Source: Bdellovibrio sp. BCCA (GTDB taxonomy: Bacteria > Bdellovibrionota > Bdellovibrionia > Bdellovibrionales > Bdellovibrionaceae). Taken from it: a stretch of 64,000 nt of DNA. The notes under the pieces were generated by a model that saw nothing but the letters and a program-made list of their open reading frames with translations, had not been told where the DNA came from and searched no databases. Both the position numbers and the translations under genes were made by a program. The DNA is taken from assembly GCF_037996825.1 (NCBI RefSeq), contig NZ_JBBNAC010000001.1:3224001-3288000 (forward strand). Direction: 5' to 3'. Positions within the stretch are counted from its first letter, which is position 1, and every line of letters starts with the position of its first letter. Positions 16,349-25,580 of this stretch are shown here, piece after piece.

Positions 16349-17518
16349 ATGAAAATTCTATTTTGCCTTTTAGGAGAAACAGGTCACATCAATCCTTACA
16401 TCGGTCCCGCACAAGCACTGATCGCTCAAGGTCACGACGTTTTAGTCACTTCACCCGCGGATCTTTCCGAGAGAATGAAAAAATCGGGCATTCCATTTTC
16501 TAAAGATCTTTTAGCGCCTGAAGGCATGGCCCCGAAAGGAAAAGATCTTGTCGCCATGGTGGAAGATAAAAAGCAACATCGCGCCATGATCGAAGATTTT
16601 TTTCTAAAAGGAATCAGCGCACAAGTCGGACATTTCAAAGAATTTATTAAAAAAGAAAAGCCCACGGCAGTGATCGTCGATCCCATGAATTATCCTGCCG
16701 TGATCGCGGCACACCTTTTAGTTATTCCTTGGATTTCCATTTCAAGTTCTCTCACGTCTGTGATTCCAGACAGCTTAAACAGTGACGTCTTGGAATTGCT
16801 AAGGCTCGTGGCACCTGTTCGCGAAAAAATCTTTCAAGAGTTTTCCTTTTCACCGAAATTCCGCGCCATCGATTGCCTTTCTCCCCTCTTAAATATCACT
16901 TTTGCGACAGAAGAATTTATCGGCGACACACACGACGACGTTACCTTGGTGGGTCCGTCGGTCGCTTTACACGAGCGTGGCGATGAAGTTTCACTAAAAT
17001 CTTTGCCCTCAGACCGACCTATTATTTACGCTTCGTTTGGCAGTCAGGTATATTACTATCCTGAGCTTTTTAAAAAGATTCAAAGCGCTTGTGAAACTTT
17101 GCCTGTGCATCTTGTGATGTCCATTGGTGAACTGGCACACGAAGAAGGTTGGCAGGACCAAGAAGCTGTGAGCCTTTATCCCTATGCTCCCCAATTAGAA
17201 ATTTTAAAGAAAGCCTCGCTCTTTATCACGCACGGTGGAGCAAATTCCGTGATGGAGTCATTAAGAGCTGGAGTTCCTATGCTGATCAATCCACTTTGCA
17301 ACGATCAAGAACATCAAGCTTACTTTGTTGAAAAAAGCGGAGTCGGCAAAAAAATAAATTTAAAAGAGATAAGCGTGGAAGATCTTCGCTCGCATATTCT
17401 GACACTGCTAACAAATCAAAATATCAAAGAAAGAACCCAAGAGGTCTCCCAAAGTTATCAGGTGAACGGCTCAACCAAAGTGGCTGATTTAATCACGTCC
17501 ACTCTGGCAAGTTTATAA
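16349..17518 (+). CDS. UGT-like (GT1) glycosyltransferase
   Basis: Transfers a sugar from a nucleotide donor to a small acceptor. The protein has 389 residues in a GT-B fold: N-terminal acceptor domain with the catalytic-type His13 (GETGHINP), and C-terminal donor domain with APQLEILKKASLFITHGG, HGG at 295-297 and a final EHQAYFVEKSGVG segment. It belongs to the macrolide/flavonoid UGT group (MGT-like). It starts 2 bases after the P450 stop. Glycosyltransferases also accompany isnA/isnB in rhabduscin-type clusters, where the sugar is added to the tyrosine-derived phenol; the same role is inferred here. Confidence 0.9.
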   Translation: MKILFCLLGETGHINPYIGPAQALIAQGHDVLVTSPADLSERMKKSGIPFSKDLLAPEGMAPKGKDLVAMVEDKKQHRAMIEDFFLKGISAQVGHFKEFIKKEKPTAVIVDPMNYPAVIAAHLLVIPWISISSSLTSVIPDSLNSDVLELLRLVAPVREKIFQEFSFSPKFRAIDCLSPLLNITFATEEFIGDTHDDVTLVGPSVALHERGDEVSLKSLPSDRPIIYASFGSQVYYYPELFKKIQSACETLPVHLVMSIGELAHEEGWQDQEAVSLYPYAPQLEILKKASLFITHGGANSVMESLRAGVPMLINPLCNDQEHQAYFVEKSGVGKKINLKEISVEDLRSHILTLLTNQNIKERTQEVSQSYQVNGSTKVADLITSTLASL

Positions 17519-17522
17519 GACT

Positions 17523-18374
17523 TTATTGAGTCTCCGGACGGAGGTGGTTCTGAAGAATCCCTTGGATCTGATGAACGATCTCCGGATTTCCGGCGACGAT
17601 GGAATTTTTGTACGGATGGTATTTTTCCCCGCGGTACGTTTCAATAATGCCGCCGGCTTCTTCGACCAACAAAATTCCCGCAGCGGCATCCCACGGCTGA
17701 ATGTTGCGTTCCCAGTAACCATCAAACACACCGCGCGCCACTTGAGTAAGATCATACGCGGCAGCTCCGGGACGACGAACGCCTCGGCACTTACGCACCA
17801 TCTCGTCGAAAATTTTTAATTGTTCAGCAATCACGTTTTCGTGTTCAGAAACAAATCCTGTTGCGAGCAAAGCTTTTTTCAACTCATTGGTTTTGCTGAT
17901 TTGCAAACGACGGCCATTCACGAAAGCACCTTGCCCGCGAATCGCCGTGTAAGTTTCTTTGAGAATCGGCACATCAATCACTGCCAACTGAATTTGTCCG
18001 TTGATCTCCAATCCAAGGCTGATGCAAAAAATTGGAAAACGATGAATGTAGTTTGTTGTTCCATCCAGAGGATCCAAGATCCAACGCCCTTCGGGGCCTG
18101 CGGGAGCGATCTGGACCTTCGCCCCGGGCGCGTTTTGCGCGGCGAAAGTTTCTTCGCCTAAGAAGCCAATCGTAGGAAAATTTTTCTTAAGATGCTCCGC
18201 AATGACTCGTTCTGATTCTTTATCGGCTTCACTCACAAGACCTGCTTGAAACTTTTCTTCGATGTGCTCTAAGTTACCGAAATAATTGAGAAGGACCTCG
18301 CGCCCTAAGCTCACAGCCTTGATAGCTTGACTTAAGACCTGCTTCCAATCCATTGATTTTACGCCGTTTTCCAT
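17523..18374 (-). CDS. suhB: Inositol-1-monophosphatase family protein (SuhB-like)
   Basis: Mg-dependent sugar-phosphate phosphatase family, 283 residues. Metal-binding motifs are all present: GEET at 73-76, DPLDGTTNYIHRFP at 101-114 and WDAAAGILLVEEAGG near 228. Substrate could be inositol 1-phosphate or another small phosphate ester, and SuhB also has RNA-related roles in some bacteria. It is convergent with the isonitrile operon (4 bases apart), so it is not part of it. An alternative start at Met8 exists; the first ATG has GGGAAAAG upstream. Confidence 0.9.
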   Translation of the reverse strand: MENGVKSMDWKQVLSQAIKAVSLGREVLLNYFGNLEHIEEKFQAGLVSEADKESERVIAEHLKKNFPTIGFLGEETFAAQNAPGAKVQIAPAGPEGRWILDPLDGTTNYIHRFPIFCISLGLEINGQIQLAVIDVPILKETYTAIRGQGAFVNGRRLQISKTNELKKALLATGFVSEHENVIAEQLKIFDEMVRKCRGVRRPGAAAYDLTQVARGVFDGYWERNIQPWDAAAGILLVEEAGGIIETYRGEKYHPYKNSIVAGNPEIVHQIQGILQNHLRPETQ

Positions 18375-18506
18375 GCTTTTCCCTTTTGGCCGGACTCTCT
18401 GATGATTGACCAGTTCCGAGACTTAAAGCTAACATGATTGAAGGGTCAAAGGAAGGACCTTAAACTTAAGCGATCAAGCGAGTTTAAAACTATGAGGATT
18501 GAAAAA

Positions 18507-19304
18507 ATGAGTTCTAAAACCGATTCTGTTGTAAAACTAGCGATAGTTTTCTTTATCTCTTTGCTTTCATTTTCTATCGGAACTTTTGTCGGCAAGAAGT
18601 ACAGTGACAATCAACACCAGCTATCTGCTTTGGAACCACAAAAAACTTCTCATTCAGCAGAGCGCGAAGTCGCTTCTGTAACTCCTGAAAACAAAGTGGG
18701 CGCGATGACGGATGAAGAAATCGCAAAGCTTGCTGAAGAGTTCGTTGCTGACGACGCTGCCCCAGCTGGCGAAACAGCTCAACACGGTGAAGAAGCTAAA
18801 ACCGAAGAAGGCACTCACCATGGCGACGTGGCTGAAACAAAAGCGACAACGACAGAACCTAAAAAAGATATCAAAGACGTTCCAAAACCAAATCCAGCAG
18901 GCAACAAGTCAGCTCCTTTGACTAAAAATGAAGAGCCTCTTTCTGCGGCGAAAAACATCGCTACTGGCAAAACACCAACAACTCATGAAGTAGAAAAGAA
19001 AGAAACGACAAAAGAGGAACGTTTCCCTTCTTCTTTGCCAAAAGACGTTGCTCAGTACGCTGTCGGTAAGTTCACAGTGCAAGTGGCTTCTTATGCTGAC
19101 GAAGGCGAAGCACAAAAAATGGCTTCTGACCTTAAGAACAAAGGTTATAGCGCTTTTTACGTTCCTGCGAATATCAAAGGTAAAACTTGGTACCGCGTCA
19201 GCGTAGGTCAGTTTGCAACTCAAAAAGAAGCGCAAACTTACCGTGGCGAACTTTTGAATAAAGCAAAAGTCGGCTCTGCGATTGTTCAGAAAATCACAGA
19301 GTAA
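18507..19304 (+). CDS. SPOR-domain membrane protein
   Basis: A 265-residue protein: one N-terminal transmembrane helix (residues about 10-32, LAIVFFISLLSFSIGTFVG), a long acidic/low-complexity periplasmic linker with many Glu, Lys, Thr and Pro, then a C-terminal SPOR domain (about residues 185-265, FTVQVASYADEGEAQKMASD to AIVQKITE). SPOR domains bind septal peptidoglycan stripped of stem peptides, so a division- or cell-wall-associated role is likely. ATG 18507 is chosen because GAGGA lies 7 bases upstream and translation then opens just before the membrane helix; longer starts add a basic unrelated stretch. Confidence 0.85.
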   Translation: MSSKTDSVVKLAIVFFISLLSFSIGTFVGKKYSDNQHQLSALEPQKTSHSAEREVASVTPENKVGAMTDEEIAKLAEEFVADDAAPAGETAQHGEEAKTEEGTHHGDVAETKATTTEPKKDIKDVPKPNPAGNKSAPLTKNEEPLSAAKNIATGKTPTTHEVEKKETTKEERFPSSLPKDVAQYAVGKFTVQVASYADEGEAQKMASDLKNKGYSAFYVPANIKGKTWYRVSVGQFATQKEAQTYRGELLNKAKVGSAIVQKITE

Positions 19305-19334
19305 TTGAATCCTCGATTTTAAATTCCTAAAAAC

Positions 19335-19361
19335 CCCACGCCTTAAACGTGGGTTTTTTTA
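19335..19361 (+). terminator. Intrinsic terminator after the SPOR gene
   Basis: CCCACG / CGTGGG stem with a seven-base CCTTAAA loop followed by seven T. It also overlaps the end of the convergent esterase gene. Confidence 0.85.
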
Positions 19362-20360
19362 TTTTCCCTGACGATTCATTCCATGTACGCGCACCGCAAA
19401 GTCCCACGCCGTTTCGCCCTGCATATCTCGATAACCTACTGAAGAATCTCTCAATAAAAACGTATGCATTGTTGTATCAGCTATCCACGTCTTGACGTTT
19501 GTAAATGGAGCCGCAATCGCAGCAATTCCTTGAGGTCCTAATACCAACTCACGATGGGCATCAGGAGAGATATTGCCAAAGACAATGGACATCACAAGAT
19601 CCTTGGTCGACTGTAAAATGCCGACGCTCCAGGTGCTGTATCTTAAGAAAACAGGCCCCATGTGTGGCGCCAAGAATCCATCGTCTTCTTCAAAAGGAAA
19701 ATCAATCTTGCGAAAATTGGCTTTATAATCGTGATTCAAAGCAGGTGTGAACTTAAGCCAAAAATTTTTCCCAAAGTGCAGACCCGGCGAATCCGCAATC
19801 AAAGTCTTATGTGCCGAAGAAGATAAATAAGGCTCTAAGGTGACACCGTGAAGAAACGCTCCTAACGCTCCGGCAGAATAACCCCATACGGTCACGTCCT
19901 TGGCGTTTTTAAAGTTGAGAATATTCTGCTGCTGCAAATATTGAAATGTCAGAACCACATTGTTATAACCGTCGTGATAAAGTAAAACCGAAGCTTGATA
20001 GGAAGCCACGTGTTGGCCGGCATGCACGTCTCCGGTGCAATAAGGTAAAAACAATGCCGTGTGCTGATTCCACGGATTGTTGGCGATGCCGTCATTCGCT
20101 AAAACGGAAGTAGGCGCTTCTTCGAGAGGCTCAAGACTTGTAAGCGGACTTTTCCCGTAACAAGTTCCTTCCGACCAACAAGCACCTCCTCCCATGAATT
20201 CCACGAGTAGTTTGTCAGCGTCTTTTCGATCTAAAAAGACGCTGTAACTCTGTCCATTACCGCAGACCGCGCCGGGTATTGTGATTTTCTGCCAGGTTCG
20301 GGCTTCTGCGAGTGAAATGGAAAAACTGATGAAAAGAAGGATGTATTTAAATGTTTTCAT
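19359..20360 (-). CDS. Secreted pectinacetylesterase/Notum-family esterase
   Basis: A 333-residue alpha/beta hydrolase of the pectinacetylesterase (PAE/Notum) family with a signal peptide (residues 1-20, ending LAEART). Family features are the N-terminal LLVEFMGGGACWSEGTCYG oxyanion region, LFLPYCTGDVHAG, and the nucleophile elbow VWGYSAGALGAFLHG with Ser in GYSAGA. Such enzymes deacylate carbohydrate or protein O-esters; in a predator, prey-polymer deacylation is possible but is only inference. It is monocistronic and ends against the SPOR-gene terminator. Confidence 0.82.
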   Translation of the reverse strand: MKTFKYILLFISFSISLAEARTWQKITIPGAVCGNGQSYSVFLDRKDADKLLVEFMGGGACWSEGTCYGKSPLTSLEPLEEAPTSVLANDGIANNPWNQHTALFLPYCTGDVHAGQHVASYQASVLLYHDGYNNVVLTFQYLQQQNILNFKNAKDVTVWGYSAGALGAFLHGVTLEPYLSSSAHKTLIADSPGLHFGKNFWLKFTPALNHDYKANFRKIDFPFEEDDGFLAPHMGPVFLRYSTWSVGILQSTKDLVMSIVFGNISPDAHRELVLGPQGIAAIAAPFTNVKTWIADTTMHTFLLRDSSVGYRDMQGETAWDFAVRVHGMNRQGK

Positions 20361-20427
20361 GGCCCCAATTTTATCGGAACCACTGTGAGATTAAATATGT
20401 ACTTTGATGACACAAGACAAGAGTCTA

Positions 20428-21036
20428 CTAAAGTGCCAATTGAAATCCTAAACGCAGAACGGCGCTCCACACAGGATTCGGATCAAAATCCGAAGCAAAC
20501 AAAGCGCGACCCTCAAGACCACCGACGAATCCAAAATCTTTGTTAACATTCAATGCGAGTTCTCCGCCAACAGAAACACCCGACATAAATTTCGGATTGC
20601 TTTTATCTGTGCGAGAACTTCCCATCAATGTTGTGACGATTTCTTCTTCGTAAAGACCTACACCACCGCCAGCATAAAGAGTGGAATCCACGCTGCGGTT
20701 TGGATTTGTGCCGTTAAAGAAATGATAGCGGCCCCACACTACTAAGTCCGTGTGAGTTCGGCCGATGGAAGAAGTTGTATTTCCCGTATTTTCTTCAAAG
20801 CGCGCATATTCTGTGAGAACACTGAACTTACGCATCTGCAAAGCCAGAGCGAAGTTTAAGGGCTTGCGATCCACGAGTTCCTGAGAATCACCGCGCTCGA
20901 AACGCATTTCAGGATTTAATAAAAAAACTTTTAAAATATTGGGATCTTCATTCAAAGAGGGCATCTTCGCGCGAGAAACTTGGGCATTTGCAAAACCCGC
21001 AAATGTAAAGACAACAATGAACAGCCAAGCCCTCAT
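20428..21036 (-). CDS. Outer-membrane beta-barrel protein, unknown function
   Basis: A 202-residue exported protein with signal peptide (residues 1-18, FAGFANAQ) and alternating hydrophobic/polar strands ending in a terminal strand WSAVLRLGFQLAL, typical of small outer-membrane barrels. Glycine-rich turns (LYAGGGVGLYEEE, GGELALN, GGLEGRA) support this. No named family is recognised. It overlaps the upstream lipoprotein protease stop by four bases, so the two are co-translated. Confidence 0.65.
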   Translation of the reverse strand: MRAWLFIVVFTFAGFANAQVSRAKMPSLNEDPNILKVFLLNPEMRFERGDSQELVDRKPLNFALALQMRKFSVLTEYARFEENTGNTTSSIGRTHTDLVVWGRYHFFNGTNPNRSVDSTLYAGGGVGLYEEEIVTTLMGSSRTDKSNPKFMSGVSVGGELALNVNKDFGFVGGLEGRALFASDFDPNPVWSAVLRLGFQLAL

Positions 21037-22364
21037 TGCTCCTCACCTTGCGCCGGAGTTTTCTCTACGGCTTGTTTTTCGATTTTGCCGTTTTTACAAG
21101 AGAAAGTTTCAGTCGTCAGCTCTTGAGAATTCGTAAGAACCTGGGCCAAGAATGAACATTCGTTTTCAGTGAGTGTTCCAAAATTCTCGACCAAGGCGTT
21201 CACAAATTTTTCAGAAGTATAATACTCATCACTTAAGACTTTAAAATCTTCTTTGATCTTAGGAAGAGTTTTAACAAGGATCTTCGCTAGGTCTTTACGT
21301 GCTTGCAAAGGTTCTATTTTGCGATCTTTGGCATAGATGTCTGTAAGACGCTTCATGAAACGAGAAAACTGTGTCGCCAAAGAATAGGCAAAACCCACAG
21401 AGTAATCTTTCATTTTTTTGTTATCGCCAGATGAGTAGAACAGTTTAAGAGACCGCAACAAAGACTCACGGCTTGGAAGCGAGTTCACAGAAGTTTCGTC
21501 CGCAACCTTCAAAGAGCGCGTTGATTTTTCACTTGGTAAAGATTGAGCGATGAAGTCAGGATTGCCTGTGTACATCCAGCCCCAGAAGTCCGCTAATCCT
21601 TCGTTCAACCCGCGTGTCATTGCTACGTGGTAGTAAAAATGAAGAGTGTCTTCATCCATTTCACGACCAGGACGAGCGATCGGTAAGATATCTAATCTTT
21701 GACGAGTCGACAGATCTTCGTTCACGTCTGTGATTTTTAAAAACTCATCACGATTGTGAACGCTGCCTTTGTAAGGCGATTCAGGAAGAACCAATTTGTA
21801 AAACAGAGAGTGGAAATGTTCGTGCGCAAGAATTCCACCGTTGATCGCAATCGGAAGACCGTTTTGTGTGTATGGCACAAACAACATCGAATCCGTCACA
21901 CCATCATAAAATGCATTATTACGAACGCCGCCTTTAACTTTCACAGCCACACCAATATCACGCGGCCATTTGTTCACACCACCGGCCCCTAACTCTTCGT
22001 CAAGCTCTGCCAGTTTTTGCATGTGCGCGTACACTGTCACCAATTGCTGGGTGATTTCGTTAGCAGGAATATATTCGCCGTTTTTGTTTTTGATAAAACG
22101 AGCATTCGGAGCATGACCATCCAAGCGATTGTTCACGATACGAGGACTTAAGAAAAACTTCACAAAGCGACCGGCCACAGTTTGCAGATCTTCGATGCCT
22201 TTAAGCTCAATGACGCCCAAAGAGTAACTGCTTTGCGAATTGTTCATTGGCGCCAAAACACGAACGTCGCCACTTTCCTGCGCCGAATTAGGCGAAGGAG
22301 CGCAAGCTCCAAGTGTCGTCGTTATGAGAATTGCCGCTGTGATCCGGCTAAAAACGCGCTTCAC
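21033..22364 (-). CDS. Lipoprotein with HExxH zinc-protease motif
   Basis: A 443-residue surface or periplasmic lipoprotein. The GTG at 22362-22364 is preferred to an ATG 45 bases upstream because AGAGAGGA lies just before it and it immediately opens a lipoprotein signal (TTTLGAC, lipidated Cys21). The active-site helix GGILAHEHFHSLFYK has HEHFH at 181-185, and GLNEGLADFWGW at about 252-263 supplies a Glu-containing second motif in the gluzincin style (HExxH plus NExxAD). The substrate is unknown. Export to prey or outer-surface processing is inferred from the lipid anchor. It is divergent from pcrA. Confidence 0.78.
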   Translation of the reverse strand: MKRVFSRITAAILITTTLGACAPSPNSAQESGDVRVLAPMNNSQSSYSLGVIELKGIEDLQTVAGRFVKFFLSPRIVNNRLDGHAPNARFIKNKNGEYIPANEITQQLVTVYAHMQKLAELDEELGAGGVNKWPRDIGVAVKVKGGVRNNAFYDGVTDSMLFVPYTQNGLPIAINGGILAHEHFHSLFYKLVLPESPYKGSVHNRDEFLKITDVNEDLSTRQRLDILPIARPGREMDEDTLHFYYHVAMTRGLNEGLADFWGWMYTGNPDFIAQSLPSEKSTRSLKVADETSVNSLPSRESLLRSLKLFYSSGDNKKMKDYSVGFAYSLATQFSRFMKRLTDIYAKDRKIEPLQARKDLAKILVKTLPKIKEDFKVLSDEYYTSEKFVNALVENFGTLTENECSFLAQVLTNSQELTTETFSCKNGKIEKQAVEKTPAQGEEQ

Positions 22365-22539
22365 AAAATCCTCTCTAAGCACTATAAACGGAGGGTCCCT
22401 CTCGCTCATTGACTTATTGCGTTATAGTTATAGTGAAAAAGGGCAAAAATCTCAATGAAAACTTGAGGATAGACAAACTTTGTCAGTCTCACTAAAGTTT
22501 CGACACTGAACAAAGCCAACCAGGATCGGACGAGCCCCC

Positions 22540-24834
22540 ATGGATGTACTTGATTTTGTTACCAAAAATCTAAACCCCTCGCAAAAAGACGCGGTGGAGA
22601 CTCTTGAGGGTCCTCTGTTGATTTTGGCGGGCGCGGGCTCTGGGAAGACCCGAGTGCTCACTCACCGCATGGCCAACATCATCGGCCAAGGAGTCGCCGC
22701 TCCGGATGAAATCCTTTGCGTGACCTTTACGAACAAGGCCGCCAAAGAGATGGAGCACCGTATTTACAAGATCATGGCTGACATGGGTGCGCGCATTCAC
22801 TCTCAGCTTTGGATTAACACTTTCCATAGTTTTTGCGTGCGTGTTTTGCGTCAGCACATCACGCTTTTGGACTATAAACCCTTCTTTGGAATCTACGATT
22901 CTTCGGACACTTTAAGCCAAATTAAAAAAGTCATGGTGGCCTTGGACATCAACGACAAGATGTACCCGCCTAAGAATTTCCAAAGCCGTATCAGCCAAGC
23001 TAAAATGTTGGGACTGACTCCGGAAGGTTTAGAGAAAAATTCCCGCCGTTTGATGGATGCAAAAACGGTGGAGGTCTATAAGGCCTACGAAAAAGAGATG
23101 AAGAAAGCCAACAGTTTGGATTTCGATGATCTCTTGATGAAGACTTATGAACTTTTCCGAATGTACCCTGACGTTCTTAAAATGTATCAGGAGAAATTTA
23201 AGTTCATCATGGTGGATGAGTATCAAGACACCAACCACATTCAATACTTGATCGTAAGAATGCTTGCAGACGCTCATCGCAACCTATGTGTTGTCGGCGA
23301 TGAAGATCAGTCGATCTATAGCTGGCGTGGTGCAGATATCAAAAACATTTTGGATTTTGAAAAAGACTTCCGTGAAGCGAAAGTCGTGAAGCTCGAAGAA
23401 AACTATCGCTCTTCAGCAAACATTGTGAATGCTGCAACGGCTGTTATTAAAAACAATACAGAAAGAAAAGATAAAACTCTTTTCACTTCCAATGATGCCG
23501 GTGACTTGATTCACGTTCGTGAAGAGAAAAACGAATACGACGAAGCGCGCTTTGTTGCTAAGACCATTCAGTCGATGATGAACGAGGGCGAAGGCTCTTA
23601 CAACGACTACGCCATTTTTTATCGCACGAATGCGCAATCACGTGTACTCGAAGAACAGCTTCGCACAATGGCGATTCCGTATCGTTTGGTCGGCGGTGTT
23701 CGCTTCTATGAGCGCATGGAAATCAAAGACATGCTTTCGTACATGAAGCTTGCGATCAATCCGGCGGACGATATTGCGCTTAAGCGTATTATCAACGTTC
23801 CTGCACGCGGGATCGGCAAAACGACGATTGAAAAAATCGAAGAGTATGCGGCTCACCATGGCCTGAGCATGTACATTGCCGCGCAAAAGGCTTGCGACGA
23901 ACGCTTATTCAACGCGGGCACAACGGGAAAAATCCGTCGCTTCCTAGAACTGATGGACGAGTTGCAAACAAATGCCACGACTTTCAAGCTTGTTGATTTC
24001 TATCACATCGTTTTAGATCGTTCTGAATATCTAACTGCTCTAAAAAAAGATGAGTCTCCAGAATCACAAGCTCGTATCGAAAACTTAGAAGAACTCGACA
24101 ACGCCATTGCTCAATTTGCAAAAGAGCGCGGTGACGAAGCGACTCTCACAAGTTTCCTTGAAGAGATGGCCTTGGTGAGTGATGTGGATTCTTTAGATCA
24201 AGAGCAAAATTCTGTGACGATGATGACTCTGCATATCTCCAAAGGTTTGGAGTATCCGTATGTCTTCGTTGTGGGTCTTGAAGAAAACTTATTCCCAAGC
24301 GCTCGCAGCCTGGATAACGACGGCGAAGAAGACGTGGAAGAAGAACGCCGTTTGGCGTATGTCGGTATGACTCGCGCTCGTCAGAAGCTGTGGCTCACCT
24401 ACGCCAAGATGCGTCGCGTATGGGGGCAAGAGCAGTTCAATCCTCCATCGCGTTTTATCAAAGAAATTCCGCAAGAGTATATCGACTTTAAAACGGCCGC
24501 TGAGGGACCGCGCTTTGTTTCTCGCTATGGTTCGAGTTCTTACGATGAAGACAGTGCTTTCTCAAGCCCTCGCTGGGGATCAACGGGATCTGATCGCAAT
24601 AAAGCGCGCAGAGAAGCCTTCGATGACAGCCAGGATTTCCCTGACTATGAAAATGAAGGCGCAAACCAGGCCGCTCCATTCGCAAAAGGCATGCGCGTAA
24701 GACATCCCACGTTTGGCGCAGGCACTGTTTACGCAACTGAAGGAACTGGCGAGAACTTCAAAGTCAGCGTTATGTTCACCGACAACACTGTTAAGAAGTT
24801 CGTGGTGAAATACGCACGCTTAGAACGCATTTAA
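22540..24834 (+). CDS. pcrA: ATP-dependent DNA helicase PcrA/UvrD
   Basis: SF1A 3'-5' helicase for repair and replication-fork clearance. The 764 residues include the Q-motif and Walker A (LAGAGSGKTRVLTHR, near residue 30), motif II VDEYQDTN, motif III GDEDQSIYSWRGAD, motif IV-VI with YRLVGGVRFYERMEIKD and VGMTRARQKLWLTYA. The C-terminus has the Tudor-like tail typical of PcrA/UvrD (GMRVRHPTFGAGTVY), which contacts RNA polymerase. It starts 15-20 bases after weak upstream signals and is monocistronic. Confidence 0.95.
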   Translation: MDVLDFVTKNLNPSQKDAVETLEGPLLILAGAGSGKTRVLTHRMANIIGQGVAAPDEILCVTFTNKAAKEMEHRIYKIMADMGARIHSQLWINTFHSFCVRVLRQHITLLDYKPFFGIYDSSDTLSQIKKVMVALDINDKMYPPKNFQSRISQAKMLGLTPEGLEKNSRRLMDAKTVEVYKAYEKEMKKANSLDFDDLLMKTYELFRMYPDVLKMYQEKFKFIMVDEYQDTNHIQYLIVRMLADAHRNLCVVGDEDQSIYSWRGADIKNILDFEKDFREAKVVKLEENYRSSANIVNAATAVIKNNTERKDKTLFTSNDAGDLIHVREEKNEYDEARFVAKTIQSMMNEGEGSYNDYAIFYRTNAQSRVLEEQLRTMAIPYRLVGGVRFYERMEIKDMLSYMKLAINPADDIALKRIINVPARGIGKTTIEKIEEYAAHHGLSMYIAAQKACDERLFNAGTTGKIRRFLELMDELQTNATTFKLVDFYHIVLDRSEYLTALKKDESPESQARIENLEELDNAIAQFAKERGDEATLTSFLEEMALVSDVDSLDQEQNSVTMMTLHISKGLEYPYVFVVGLEENLFPSARSLDNDGEEDVEEERRLAYVGMTRARQKLWLTYAKMRRVWGQEQFNPPSRFIKEIPQEYIDFKTAAEGPRFVSRYGSSSYDEDSAFSSPRWGSTGSDRNKARREAFDDSQDFPDYENEGANQAAPFAKGMRVRHPTFGAGTVYATEGTGENFKVSVMFTDNTVKKFVVKYARLERI

Positions 24835-24921
24835 TATTTTGATATTGAGCACCAAATGTATTTTTGTGTTGCAAAAAAACTGCTTCACGACAAACCTTGT
24901 TCGGCTACCTTAGGAGGTTTT

Positions 24922-25431
24922 GTGAAAAAGTTTATCGTATGTGCATGTTTATTGGCTTCTTCTGTTTCATTTGCCCAAAGACCAGCTGCTACTAGATACG
25001 TAGCTTCTTACGGCAACAAAGCTGCAAGCATCAGTCTTGGTATGACAAGCTCTGCTTTGAATATCGGTGGCAGAATGGAATTCAGCAATGAACAAGGTGC
25101 TTTTGGTGGTTATGTATTCCTTCAAACTGAGAAAAAAGATGCCGCTGTACCACAGGTTTTGACTTTCGGTGGTCACTCTTTGATCAAGCTTGTTGATGCA
25201 TCTAACGTAAATGCATACATCGCTCCAGGCATCGGCATCTCTATGATCAAAATGGAAGGTCAAGATGACGTAACTGCGGTAGGACCAAGCTTCAGATACG
25301 GCGCTCAAATGAAATTGGGCAACGTTGGTGGTGCAATCGGTATCGAGCGCCTAGAAGTATGGAACTGGTTTGACAGCAAATCTGCTGCAAGCGCAGCATT
25401 CACTTCTGCTGTTTACACTTTCAACTTCTAA
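24922..25431 (+). CDS. Small outer-membrane beta-barrel protein
   Basis: A 169-residue exported protein. The GTG start (24922) has a perfect AGGAGG five bases upstream and opens a signal peptide (VKKFIVCACLLASSVSFAQ). The mature part is Gly/Ser-rich with alternating strands (ASISLGMTSSALNIGGRMEF, AYIAPGIGISMIKM) and a C-terminal strand TSAVYTFNF, whose terminal Phe is typical of outer-membrane barrels. Function unknown. A strong terminator follows. Confidence 0.72.
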   Translation: MKKFIVCACLLASSVSFAQRPAATRYVASYGNKAASISLGMTSSALNIGGRMEFSNEQGAFGGYVFLQTEKKDAAVPQVLTFGGHSLIKLVDASNVNAYIAPGIGISMIKMEGQDDVTAVGPSFRYGAQMKLGNVGGAIGIERLEVWNWFDSKSAASAAFTSAVYTFNF

Positions 25432-25456
25432 TTTTTTTAAAGTTGAACTGTCTGAT

Positions 25457-25488
25457 GAAAAAAGCCCGACATAGTTCGGGCTTTTTTC
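25457..25488 (+). terminator. Intrinsic terminator
   Basis: Perfect 13-pair stem GAAAAAAGCCCGA / TCGGGCTTTTTTC with a CATAGT loop, downstream of the outer-membrane protein gene. It would also work in reverse. Confidence 0.9.
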
Positions 25489-25580
25489 ATTTTAAAACAC
25501 CAAAGAACCGGACGTGCTCTTAGTCTTGTTAGAGTCGCGTAAGATTGCCGCCTTACGGGTGAACTTGTTAGTGTTTTTAT

